Assembly (NCBI RefSeq): GCF_001189535.1
Contig: NZ_CP012070.1
Coordinates: 3,348,001-3,412,000 of the forward strand
Direction: 5' to 3'
From: Arsenicicoccus sp. oral taxon 190
GTDB lineage: Bacteria > Actinomycetota > Actinomycetes > Actinomycetales > Dermatophilaceae
DNA: 64,000 nt
Part shown: one piece after another, positions 17,072 to 25,347 of the stretch
Numbering within the stretch: the first letter of the stretch is position 1
Layout of the letters: each line of letters opens with the position of its first letter
Notes under the pieces: model-generated
The model's input: the letters and a program-made list of their open reading frames with translations, nothing else
Database searches by the model: none
What the model was told of the DNA's origin: nothing
Translations under genes and position numbers: made by a program

Positions 17072-18007
17072 GTGACCACTGCCCATCCTCAGACTGCTCC
17101 GTCCTAACCGCTGACGGCCCTGGCCCGGCGCTGGTGGCTGGCTCTCGCCCTGCCCCTCGCGCTCGCGGTGATCGGCTACCTGGCGGGGGCCGCCAAGGCC
17201 CCCACCTACACCGCCGAGGCACGGACCTCCGTGGGCACCGGCAACATCTCCGCCGGCCAGATCGCGGGCTTCCCGCAGGCGACCACCGAGATGGCGGCCA
17301 ACTACTCCCGCTGGGTCAACGACCGCGGGATCCAGGGCAAGGGCGACGTGCCGGCCGGCACCGAGGTCAGCGCCTCCCCCGTCCCGGACTCCAACGTCAT
17401 CCGGATCGAGGCCAAGGGGCCGGACAAGGACGGTGTCGTCACGGCGGCGCAGAAGGCCGCCGACGACCTCGTCAAGGCCGTCAACTCCAAGAAGACGGAG
17501 AGCGACCCCGAGGCGACCCTCGCCCAGCTGAAGAAGCTCGGTGACGAGTGGGGCGCCGCCAAGGCCGCGTCCGACGCCGCCGACACCGCTGCCGGGCAGG
17601 CCGCCGGCCGGGCCACCAGCCAGGCCGCCATCACGAGCACCCGCAGCGCCGCCGCGCAGGCCCACGCCAAGGAGGCCACCCTCCGCGTGCAGTTCGACGC
17701 CGTGGGGCAGAAGTACCAGCAGCAGATCTCCCAGGGCTCCCAGGCCGCCAACCTCGTCGTCGTCAAGCCCGCCGAGCTGAGCGCCTCCACCAAGGCCGGC
17801 AACCAGCAGCGGTACGCCCTCGGCGGCCTCGTCGTCGGCCTGGCCCTCGCGCTGCTCCTCGCCGTCCTGCTCGACCGCCGTCAGGCGCGCGCCGGACGGG
17901 CCCGGGCCGCCCAGGAGGGGCGCCACCATCGCGACCCGGTGACCAAACCTGAGGGATCGCATGTGGTGGGGACCAATCCCGGCACCCAGTCTGACGCTCG
18001 GCCGTGA
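17072..18007 (+). CDS. Wzz-like polysaccharide chain-length protein, in-frame stop at codon 12
   Basis: The good start is GTG 17072 after GAAGGAG, but the frame meets TAA at 17105-17107 and then continues in the same frame with LTALARRWWLALALPLALAVIGYL, a typical first membrane helix of Wzz/polysaccharide co-polymerases. A long Ala/Lys/Gln-rich periplasmic coiled-coil follows, and a second helix YALGGLVVGLALALLLAVLL with a basic tail. No tyrosine-kinase domain is fused. Either the gene carries a nonsense change, translation restarts (first in-frame GTG is 17168, which would lose part of the first helix), or the base is a sequencing error. It should set polymer length together with the downstream Wzy-like protein. 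Confidence 0.65.
17105..17107 (+). other. in-frame TAA inside the Wzz-like gene
   Basis: Codon 12 counted from GTG 17072 is TAA; both sides are in the same frame, and family-like sequence begins right after it. Confidence 0.8.
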
Positions 18008-19362
18008 CGGCCAAGGTGACTCAGCGCGCTCTGGATCCCCTGCCCCCGGCGGGGACACCTCCCGAGCGGATACCTGCGTACGTGTGGCTCTTTCTCGCGT
18101 CAACAGCGCTCAACCTATTCTCCGGCAACAGCGGCCTAATGGGCTTCCCCGTGCCACCTGACAGGGTGCTTCTTTTGGGGTCGCTGGTGCTGTTGGCCCT
18201 TGAACCGCACCGCGACCGGCTGCGCCCTATGCCTGTGTACGTGGTGATGGGCGTACTCACCTTGTGGACTGCTTGGTCGGCGCTAAGCGCAGGGACTCTC
18301 GCGAGCGACAATGGTTTCTACGCGCTGCTAGACCGCATCATGGTGCCGTTCCTAATGTTCTCAGTCGGAGGACTACTCTTCTCCACCACTCACCGCCGCG
18401 ACCTCCTCCTGCGCACCCTCACCTTGATCGGTCTCTACCTTGGAGCGGTTTCCGTACTCTGCATGGTTGGGCCCAAGCAACTTGTATTTCCGCGATACAT
18501 CATGGACTACCTTGCCAATAACCCCATGGCCAGGGATGATCCGCGAGCCGTGGGCCCCTTCCTATCAAGTGAGGCCAACGGGATGGCCTTGGCCCTGTGC
18601 GCGTTTGCGGCCGCTCTCTTATGGACACGAACGCGCAATGCGGGCTGGCGACTGCTGGTACTTCTAACGATACCGGCCTCAGCTGCGGGTTTGATATTGA
18701 CGCTTACGCGGTCGTCCTGGCTGGCTGCGCTTCTCGGGATCGCCCTGATTGCCCTGGTCGTTCCTCGGGCCAGACGATGGTTTGCTCTTGCGGGCGTGTT
18801 GGGAGCAGCGGCCTTGGGCTCGGCGCTTCTGGCCATGCCAAGTCTGATGGAGTTGGCTACAGGGCGTCTGACAACTTCTCGCTCCCTGTACGATCGAGCC
18901 AACACGTACGAGGCGGGCTGGAGGGCGCTAGGAGAGCAACCGCTATTCGGAATCGGCTGGAGTCGGTTCATCGACATCGGAACAGAATGGGTTCGGCAAG
19001 CACCCGATTACCCCATCACGACTGTGACCATCGAGATCCACAACGTCTTCCTGTCGCGCGCCGTTGAAACGGGGATCCCTGGTGCACTCTTGTGGATTAC
19101 AGTCATTGTCCTAGGGCCAGTCACCATGCTGTGGCGGGCGAGGCAAACTCAAGGAGAGCTGCGCTCGTGGTGGCTCTTCCTCGTGTTCGCGCTAGCAGTC
19201 TGGTTCGTCCCCAGCATGACGAGCCCCAATCCCTACCCATTTCCAAACTACCTGATGTGGCTCATTGCTGGCATTGCTGGTCGAACGGTTTTAGTCCGAA
19301 ATTGCACGAGCCACACGGGTGAGGACGGCATTGAGCGCCCTTGGCCTCGGGAGGATTCATGA
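18004..19362 (+). CDS. O-antigen ligase / Wzy-type polymerase-like membrane protein
   Basis: The 452-residue polytopic protein has about ten to twelve membrane segments. Features of the O-antigen ligase/Wzy superfamily are ILTLTRSSWLAALLGIALIALVV (the TxSR-like stretch), a large extracytoplasmic loop from about 290 to 350 with ALGEQPLFGIGWSRF and the His of TIEIHNVFLSRAVETG. It would polymerise or ligate lipid-linked repeat units. GTG 18004 overlaps the stop of the Wzz-like gene by four bases, so they are coupled. Base composition drops here: 18481-18540 contains only 29 G/C of 60, against 70% or more in housekeeping genes around. Confidence 0.82.
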   Translation: MTAKVTQRALDPLPPAGTPPERIPAYVWLFLASTALNLFSGNSGLMGFPVPPDRVLLLGSLVLLALEPHRDRLRPMPVYVVMGVLTLWTAWSALSAGTLASDNGFYALLDRIMVPFLMFSVGGLLFSTTHRRDLLLRTLTLIGLYLGAVSVLCMVGPKQLVFPRYIMDYLANNPMARDDPRAVGPFLSSEANGMALALCAFAAALLWTRTRNAGWRLLVLLTIPASAAGLILTLTRSSWLAALLGIALIALVVPRARRWFALAGVLGAAALGSALLAMPSLMELATGRLTTSRSLYDRANTYEAGWRALGEQPLFGIGWSRFIDIGTEWVRQAPDYPITTVTIEIHNVFLSRAVETGIPGALLWITVIVLGPVTMLWRARQTQGELRSWWLFLVFALAVWFVPSMTSPNPYPFPNYLMWLIAGIAGRTVLVRNCTSHTGEDGIERPWPREDS

Positions 19363-19919
19363 TTGCCACTGCTAAGGAACTGGTTCGACACGTGCGTCGC
19401 ACGGCTCTCCCCCTTCACCGCCTTCGCACGGCTAATCCCACAGCTCGGATGACGACGGGCGTGCTTTTCGACGGTCGAGTGGAAGACGTGCTCCTAGGGG
19501 ACGAGGTACACGTCGCTGGCCCCACTGTCCTGTCAATCTCCAACGGCGGGGGGCTTGAAGGCGCCCGACTCGAGATAGGTGCGAGGACATACGTGGGGGA
19601 ATTTAACAATATTCGCTGCGCAGGCGCACCTATCATTATCGGCCCTGATTGCCTGGTGTCACAACAGTGCACTCTCGTAGGATCCAATCACGGCACACGC
19701 GCCAACGAATTGGTCAGAGAGCAGCCTTGGCACGGAGACGGGATAGTCATCGGCCGCGACGTCTGGATTGGAGCTGGCGCAACTATTCTGCCGGGAGCAC
19801 GGATCGGGGATGGAGCAGTCATCGCTTCTCGATCGGTCGTTCGAGGTGAAGTCCCTGCGCTGGCCATCATGGCTGGGGCGCCAGCCCGCCAGGTTAGCGC
19901 TCGAATCAATACGCGCTAG
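19359..19919 (+). CDS. hexapeptide-repeat acyltransferase
   Basis: The 186-residue left-handed beta-helix protein of the CatB/WbbJ type has imperfect hexapeptides at IEIGARTYVGEFNNIRCAG, IIIGPDCLVSQQCTLVGSNHG (the His is the usual catalytic base) and IVIGRDVWIGAGATILPGARIGDGAVIASRSVVRG, ending in IMAGAPARQV. It probably O- or N-acetylates a sugar of the repeat unit. ATG 19359 overlaps the polymerase stop by four bases and follows GGGAGGA, so I prefer it to the TTG at 19341. It is the last gene of the plus-strand run and converges on a lipoprotein gene. Confidence 0.83.
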   Translation: MIATAKELVRHVRRTALPLHRLRTANPTARMTTGVLFDGRVEDVLLGDEVHVAGPTVLSISNGGGLEGARLEIGARTYVGEFNNIRCAGAPIIIGPDCLVSQQCTLVGSNHGTRANELVREQPWHGDGIVIGRDVWIGAGATILPGARIGDGAVIASRSVVRGEVPALAIMAGAPARQVSARINTR

Positions 19920-20014
19920 CCCGGGTCCCCCTCTTCAGGGTGCTGTTGGTGAGCGCCATCTCGCAGAGCTATGTCGCAAGGCCTTCATCGTGCTGAACGC
20001 ACCAAGGAAACTCA

Positions 20015-21148
20015 TCAAGACCCAGGCTTGCCATAATCTTGCTGGATAACCTGCACCCTATCCCAGGGAAAACCTTCCAGTTGTTTGTAATTGGGCACGT
20101 CTCCCAGAATCGGCCCCCACGGATCCTTTCCTGTCTTTGCTTGCTGCGCCTGCCCACTCTCAGCGATCACGGCGACCGCGTGCGCTGTATCCACCACGAT
20201 GAATCCGTATTTTTGAGCAGCCTTGGCGATGGCTTTAGCCAACGGGGTGATCTGCAGAGCATCAACGTTCACGGAGGGATCCAGGCGCAGCCTCGCCCCT
20301 TCGGGGATAGCGTTCGGATTGCTGGAGTTGCCGTCGCTTCGGTTTGCCGGATACCAAATGCGACTGTGGTGGCCAGTTTCAATTAGGTTAAGGGCCATGG
20401 CGTGCTCAATCTTGCCTTCCGCCGCCTCCTTGATTGTTACCATAGATCCAGTCGTGACGAGACCGGACGCACTGGCGCCATAAGGGGGGTCGAAGAATCC
20501 GGGGGACTTAGATACGTTGTCGATGCGTCCGCCCCAGCACGCCTCCCATTTGTTGGGTTTGGTCGCTTGCTTACGCAGTACCCAGAACTCCCAAAGCTGG
20601 TCTGTGCTGGGGTCGTACAAGGTGAGCGTCGAGTCGGTTCCGGCCGCAGGAATCGCCCCTACTGGGATAGGCACCTGCTTGAACATTGCTGGCCCGTTCA
20701 TGAGCCCCTCGGGAACACCGGGTTTGTTCTGACAGTTCAAGAAAGCCACGTCGACGCGGGGCGTGTTGCTGCTCACTACGTAGTAACTGGGGTTGTAGCG
20801 ATCATTGTTAAACGCCGCGATACCACCCCAATGAGGAGTGATCTGACTCTGTAGGTTCTGGACCATCGCAGCGGAATTGGCGTAAGTGGGGGCTTTGCTC
20901 ACATCCACTTTGAACACATTTATTGCGGGGGAAAATATCTGGCTGGGGAGCGTATCGGAAGCCTTAGGGTCGGGAACCGGAGTCGCTGAAAACCCCGTTG
21001 TCGCCATCGCAGTGGGGATGGGCGCACCGGCGCCTGACTGATCACTGCTCGGCCCAGCCTTCGAATGGTCACCATCTGACTGACAACCGGCTGAGGCAAG
21101 CACTCCCACCGTTAAGATCGCTGTCAACCAAACACTCTGGGCTTTCAT
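20015..21148 (-). CDS. secreted lipoprotein of unknown function
   Basis: The 377-residue precursor starts MKAQSVWLTAILTVGVLASAGC, a lipobox with Cys near 22, followed by a Ser/Gly/Pro-rich linker. The mature part has blocks seen in a family of exported actinobacterial proteins that I cannot name functionally: KWEACWGGRIDNVSKSPG, EHAMALNLIETGHHSRIWYPANRSDG, IPEGARLRLDPSVNVDAL and AKAIAKAAQKYGFIVVDTAHAVAVIAESG. The last two blocks look like an enzyme-like core without a recognised active site. It lies eight bases upstream-to-downstream from the serine-acetyltransferase-like gene on the same strand and within the polysaccharide locus, so it may act on the polymer outside the cell. Low GC, like its neighbours. 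Confidence 0.75.
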   Translation of the reverse strand: MKAQSVWLTAILTVGVLASAGCQSDGDHSKAGPSSDQSGAGAPIPTAMATTGFSATPVPDPKASDTLPSQIFSPAINVFKVDVSKAPTYANSAAMVQNLQSQITPHWGGIAAFNNDRYNPSYYVVSSNTPRVDVAFLNCQNKPGVPEGLMNGPAMFKQVPIPVGAIPAAGTDSTLTLYDPSTDQLWEFWVLRKQATKPNKWEACWGGRIDNVSKSPGFFDPPYGASASGLVTTGSMVTIKEAAEGKIEHAMALNLIETGHHSRIWYPANRSDGNSSNPNAIPEGARLRLDPSVNVDALQITPLAKAIAKAAQKYGFIVVDTAHAVAVIAESGQAQQAKTGKDPWGPILGDVPNYKQLEGFPWDRVQVIQQDYGKPGS

Positions 21149-21156
21149 TAGCTTTA

Positions 21157-21708
21157 CTACCCCTTCCCACCTTGGCCACCCCCGACTCGCCGAGCCGGAA
21201 TCCCTACGTACGTACTACCTGGCTCCGTACTCGTCAGTAGGACCGCGTTCGCCCCTACTTGGGTGTCGTCTCCTACGACAATTGGCCCCAGAATTTTACT
21301 TCCTGCACCCAGCATCGCTCGGTCCCCGATATTTGGCGCGCCGTGCGGGTCGCGTACACCGACCGTCACCTGGTGGTAAATCTTAACCCCGGCGCCGATA
21401 CGGGTCTCCGGGTGCAAGATGACGCCACGGCCGGCGTGGGCTAGGCACAACCCGGACCCAACGACTACTTGAGGCGGCAGTTCAGCCCCGATGACCCCTC
21501 GGACCCACATGGCATCCACCAACTGCCAGAGGCGCCTGAGAGCAAAGGCACGAATACCTGGGACGCCATTCAAAACCTGTCCTGCGCGCCACACAGCGAG
21601 CGTCACGATGCTACCAGGCTGGTCGTTGACCGCTCGGTCGGTGGCACACAGGCGCCGGAACGCCTCGGCCGCTGCGGCGAGGTCCCCGCCCGATTTGTCG
21701 CGCTTCAC
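21157..21708 (-). CDS. serine acetyltransferase-like (CysE-type) hexapeptide acyltransferase
   Basis: The 183-residue protein resembles the CysE group of left-handed beta-helix transferases: GSGLCLAHAGRGVILHPETRIGAGVKIYHQVTVGVRD and APNIGDRAMLGAGSKILGPIVVGDDTQVGANAV, ending VGIPARRV. It lacks the long N-terminal helical domain of true serine acetyltransferases, as seen in many capsule-locus acetyltransferases. I infer acetylation of the polysaccharide rather than cysteine synthesis. It lies between the flippase gene (4 bases upstream) and the lipoprotein gene, all on the minus strand and probably one transcript. Confidence 0.8.
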   Translation of the reverse strand: MKRDKSGGDLAAAAEAFRRLCATDRAVNDQPGSIVTLAVWRAGQVLNGVPGIRAFALRRLWQLVDAMWVRGVIGAELPPQVVVGSGLCLAHAGRGVILHPETRIGAGVKIYHQVTVGVRDPHGAPNIGDRAMLGAGSKILGPIVVGDDTQVGANAVLLTSTEPGSTYVGIPARRVGGGQGGKG

Positions 21709-21712
21709 GCCG

Positions 21713-23257
21713 TCACCTTCCCACTCGAATTCGTCCGCTGAGCAAACGACCGACTAGCGACCGAAGTTCCGCCGGGCCCACCACGAGCACTGCGTACAGG
21801 AAAGCGGCTGGGGTCGCAGCGAAGCCGCAAAGCAGCAAGGCAATCGGACCCGCGGGGACGGTTGTCCCGACAAGCAACTGGGCCCCATATACGCACAGAT
21901 AGGAGATGGACGCGGCCAACAGTGCCACCTCGTAGGGAATGTGTCTCCAAGGGGAGGGCACCCGACACGCGAGCGAGTGCCTCATCATCATCGTCAGGGC
22001 CATGCATCCCACAATCTGGGCAAATACCGTCGCCACGATGGTCCCAACGACGCCGTAAGGAATGACTAGCAGCAACGTCAGGGTTAGGTTGAGGCCCGTT
22101 GAAATAAGACCATACTTGAGCTCAAGGTCCGATCGGCCCACCGCCAGACACCACAACACCTGAATGATCCCAATGAGGTAAAACAGGTGTCCCACCAGCA
22201 GCACTGCGCTAACCAGACCTGGAAGGGAAGACCCCATCCTGACCCAGTGGGAGACTCCGAAATAGGCGGCGGGCGCGCCTACAGCAACCCAGCCCACCAC
22301 TCCCAGCACCCACAACTTCTGGATCCGCACGTACTCAGCGACCGCTGCGGCCTCCCCTTTGCCTCCGACCGCGCGACCGAGCATGGCCTGCACCGGGCTG
22401 AAAGCGTTCATGGGGACCATGCGCAGCTGTTGTGCAAAATTGGCCCCCGGGCCAAACTGTGGTTGCTGCCCCGCCGCGAACTTAGAGACAATGAGCATGT
22501 CTCCCTGCAGGGATACCATGTCAAGCAGACTCGAAAACTGCACTTTCCAGGAGTAGCCAAAGAAATCTTTGAGGTCAGCCCACGTCAAAAGCCCAACCCC
22601 CGCCCTGGATAGATGCTGCAGCGCTGCAGGGATGATAGCGATGGTCGCCATGAGTTGCTGGACCACAAAGGTTAGGGCGATACCCGTGAGTCCGTGCCCA
22701 CCTTCAATTGTCCAGATAAGACCGATAACGTAGATCAGATGTCCTGCAAGGCCGGTAGTGGTCGTAACGGCGAACTTGTGCTCGGCAAAGAGGACGTAGG
22801 CGAAGAGCCCGCGGATCTGGGCCATCGCCACTAGTACGACCATCGTACGCAGCAGCAGGGCTGCCCCCTCGGGGTCCGGCTGCGTAACCGGGAAAAACTC
22901 GATGATCGCGGGCGTAGCCAGAAAGAAGAGGCCAAAAACCACCGTGGTCGTGCCCAGCACAATGGTCAGAAGCGTGACCAGCAGTCGGGTTGTCGCCGCT
23001 GCATCCGCCCTGCCGGCGTAAAGGGTGAAGTATCGACTCGCACTCGGCCCTATTCCACCGTCGAAACTTGACATCACCAACTGAATCGTGTTGATGAGCA
23101 AGAAGATTCCGTAGATCTTCGCTCCGAGCCCCTCAATGATGTAGGGAGTCAGCGCCAGGTTGATGATCAGAGGCAGGAACTGGCCCAAGGCCTGCCACGT
23201 GGTGCCCTTCAGGAGAGTCTTGAGCATCCCTCCGCCGACAGTGTCGCCCTCCACCAT
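21713..23257 (-). CDS. Wzx-like polysaccharide flippase (MOP superfamily)
   Basis: The protein of about 514 residues has 12-14 predicted membrane segments and the MOP/Wzx order: KTLLKGTTWQALGQFLPLIINLALTPYII at the start, then MSSFDGGIGPSASRYF, DFFGYSWKVQFSSLLDMVSLQGDMLIVSKF and GLISTGLNLTLTLLLVIPYGVVGTIVATVFAQ. It would flip lipid-linked repeat units across the membrane for the Wzy-like polymerase. The start is unclear: the frame is open to ATG 23377, but family similarity begins only near MLKTLL (ATG 23227). I give the ATG at 23257. It diverges from the GT2 gene at 23458, and is low in GC. Confidence 0.78.
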   Translation of the reverse strand: MVEGDTVGGGMLKTLLKGTTWQALGQFLPLIINLALTPYIIEGLGAKIYGIFLLINTIQLVMSSFDGGIGPSASRYFTLYAGRADAAATTRLLVTLLTIVLGTTTVVFGLFFLATPAIIEFFPVTQPDPEGAALLLRTMVVLVAMAQIRGLFAYVLFAEHKFAVTTTTGLAGHLIYVIGLIWTIEGGHGLTGIALTFVVQQLMATIAIIPAALQHLSRAGVGLLTWADLKDFFGYSWKVQFSSLLDMVSLQGDMLIVSKFAAGQQPQFGPGANFAQQLRMVPMNAFSPVQAMLGRAVGGKGEAAAVAEYVRIQKLWVLGVVGWVAVGAPAAYFGVSHWVRMGSSLPGLVSAVLLVGHLFYLIGIIQVLWCLAVGRSDLELKYGLISTGLNLTLTLLLVIPYGVVGTIVATVFAQIVGCMALTMMMRHSLACRVPSPWRHIPYEVALLAASISYLCVYGAQLLVGTTVPAGPIALLLCGFAATPAAFLYAVLVVGPAELRSLVGRLLSGRIRVGR

Positions 23258-23457
23258 CAGTGGAGTCGCTCGGTGGGCATAGCGGGACGATGAGTACGGG
23301 CCATGCCTCCCATCATAGAGAGTGATCCGCATGGCAAGGGCAATCCGGCGAAACACGTGCTCTCCAGAGGCGCCCATCTAGACTGGTTGGTACCAGCACG
23401 TCGTCTGCGGTGACGGTTCCCAGGTCCGGCGTTCGTCACCCGCCAGTTGGAGGACCC

Positions 23458-24450
23458 ATGCCCTCACCGAGCCAGCCGCTCGTGTCGATCGTCATCCCCT
23501 GCTACCAGGCGCAGAGATTCCTCGGCGCAGCGGTCACCTCTGCCCTGACGCAGACCTACCCGCACATCGAGGTCGTGGCGACCGACGACGGCAGCAGCGA
23601 CCGCACCCCGGAGCTGCTCGCCGCGTACGGCGACCTCGTGCGCGTGGTGACCCAGGACAACAAGGGCCTGCCCGGGGCCCGCAACGCGGCGATCCGCGAG
23701 GCCCGCGGCGAGCTCATCTGCCTGCTCGACGCCGACGACATCCTGCTGCCGCCCTACGTCCAGGCGGCCGTGGACGTGTGGGCGTCTGCCGGCACGACCC
23801 GGAGCTTCGTCACCTGCGACGCCCTGCTGATGAGTGCGGCCGGCATCGTGCCGGGGCGCACGGTGCTGCCCTCGGGCACCCCCTCCCCCGACCGGCAGCG
23901 GCAGCACATCCTCGAGAACAACTTCGTGTCCGGCTTCGCGGTCTTCCCCCGGCGCATGTGGGAGGAGATCGGCGGCTACGACGAGTCCATGCGGGTCTGC
24001 GAGGACTACGACTTCTGGGCCCGGGCGATCTACGCCGGCTGGCGCGCGGAGTACCTCACCGCCCAGCACGCCCTCTACCGCCGGGTGTCCGGCACCCTGT
24101 CCACGCAGAGCGAGCGCATGTATGCCGGGGAGCAGGAGGTGCTGCGGCACGTCGCCGAGCAGTACGCCGACTCGCTGGCCGCGCCGGAGCGGGCCTTCCT
24201 CGAGCTGCGTCTGGAGCAGGGCTCGGCGGTGCAGCAGGTCGACCTGGGCGAGCGCGCGCTGCGCCGCGGCGATCGTGCGGCTGCGGCGGACCACTTCGCC
24301 CTGGCCGCCCGCCTGATGCCGAGCTCGCGCCGGATCAGGCTCAAGGCGGAGCTGCTGCGTCGCCTCCCTGCGGCCGGGTCGGTCTACGCTCGTCGTCTGG
24401 CCACCAAGGACCAGGAGACCGGACGCACCCCCGAGGACACCCGCTCGTGA
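23458..24450 (+). CDS. glycosyltransferase family 2
   Basis: This 330-residue GT-A transferase has LVSIVIPCYQAQRFLGAAVTSALTQTYPHIEVVATDDGSSDRTPELL, then KGLPGARNAAIREARGELICLLDADDIL (DxD metal site near 85) and CEDYDFWARAIYAGWRAEYL (catalytic-base region near 180). The C-terminal ~100 residues are helical and tetratricopeptide-like. ATG 23458 follows TTGGAGG. Base composition returns to host level here, marking the right edge of the low-GC core. It is first of three overlapping or closely spaced transferase genes. Confidence 0.85.
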   Translation: MPSPSQPLVSIVIPCYQAQRFLGAAVTSALTQTYPHIEVVATDDGSSDRTPELLAAYGDLVRVVTQDNKGLPGARNAAIREARGELICLLDADDILLPPYVQAAVDVWASAGTTRSFVTCDALLMSAAGIVPGRTVLPSGTPSPDRQRQHILENNFVSGFAVFPRRMWEEIGGYDESMRVCEDYDFWARAIYAGWRAEYLTAQHALYRRVSGTLSTQSERMYAGEQEVLRHVAEQYADSLAAPERAFLELRLEQGSAVQQVDLGERALRRGDRAAAADHFALAARLMPSSRRIRLKAELLRRLPAAGSVYARRLATKDQETGRTPEDTRS

Positions 24451-25322
24451 CGGACATGCACCCCCAGACGCCGGCGGCGTCCGTGATCATCCCCGCCCAC
24501 GACGAGGCCAAGGTCATCGACCGGTGCCTGCAGTCCCTGCAGGACTCCGGGCTGCCCCTCGAGGTCGTGGTCGCGGCCAACGGCTGCACCGACGACACGG
24601 TGGCGCGCGCCCGGCGGCATACGGGCGTGACCGTCCTGGACCTGCCCACCCCGTCCAAGGTGCAGGCCATCAACGCGGCGGACGCCGTGGCGACGGCCTT
24701 TCCCCGGATCTACCTGGACGCCGACATCGTCCTGGACCGCGGGGCGCTCGCCGCCATGGTCGAGGCGCTGCAGACCGAGGAGCCACGCGCGGCCGCGCCG
24801 CAGGTGCACTTCGCCACACGCGGGGCGAGCTGGCCGGTCCGGGCCTTCTACGACGTGTTCTCCCAGCTGCCCTACGTGCAGGACAAGCTCGTCGGGCTCG
24901 GCGTCTACGGCATGTCCCGCGCCGGCCGCGCCCGCTTCGTCACCTTCCCGGACCTGCTCGGCGACGACCTCTTCGCCCAGCGCATCTTCTCCCTGGACGA
25001 GCGCGAGATCGTCGACGGCACCTTCGAGGTCCAGGTCCCCCGCACCCTGCGCCAGCTCGTCAAGGTGCGCACCCGGGTGGCCCGTGGCAACGCCCAGCTG
25101 GCTGAGGAGGACCCCGGGGCGATGGTGGACGACGGTCGGACCACCGACTTCTCCACCTCCACCCGGTCGACCTCCCGCGCCCTCGTGGACCTGCTGCGCC
25201 GCCGGCCCACCCTGATCCCCGCGGCCGTCGTCTACGTCCTCGTCACGGCCTACGCCCGGCGCGCGGCCTCCCGCACGTCGCCCGCCGCCCAGACCTGGGA
25301 ACGCGACACCTCCACGCGCTGA
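24447..25322 (+). CDS. glycosyltransferase family 2
   Basis: The 291-residue protein has the GT2 core ASVIIPAHDEAKVIDRCLQSL, VVVAANGCTDDT and FPRIYLDADIVLD (DxD near 92). A hydrophobic C-terminal segment (TLIPAAVVYVLVTAYA) suggests membrane association. The middle includes YGMSRAGRARF and a region like dolichol-phosphate or chitin synthase-like GT2 members. GTG 24447 overlaps the previous stop by four bases (GTGA), so the two transferases are coupled. Sugar specificity is unknown. Confidence 0.82.
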   Translation: MTDMHPQTPAASVIIPAHDEAKVIDRCLQSLQDSGLPLEVVVAANGCTDDTVARARRHTGVTVLDLPTPSKVQAINAADAVATAFPRIYLDADIVLDRGALAAMVEALQTEEPRAAAPQVHFATRGASWPVRAFYDVFSQLPYVQDKLVGLGVYGMSRAGRARFVTFPDLLGDDLFAQRIFSLDEREIVDGTFEVQVPRTLRQLVKVRTRVARGNAQLAEEDPGAMVDDGRTTDFSTSTRSTSRALVDLLRRRPTLIPAAVVYVLVTAYARRAASRTSPAAQTWERDTSTR

Positions 25323-25347
25323 CGCGCCCGCACACCCAAGGAGCCAC

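Larger units (their letters stand above)
18021..23400. other. low-GC core of the polysaccharide locus
   Basis: From about 18.02 kb to 23.4 kb the DNA has visibly more A/T and uses codons such as CTA, ATA, TTT and AGA-rich words that are nearly missing elsewhere in the window. The octamer GTATGCCG is also absent. The five genes inside (polymerase, two acyltransferases, lipoprotein, flippase) are the polymer-specific ones. I infer acquisition from another organism. No insertion sequence or direct repeats mark the edges. Confidence 0.75.
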
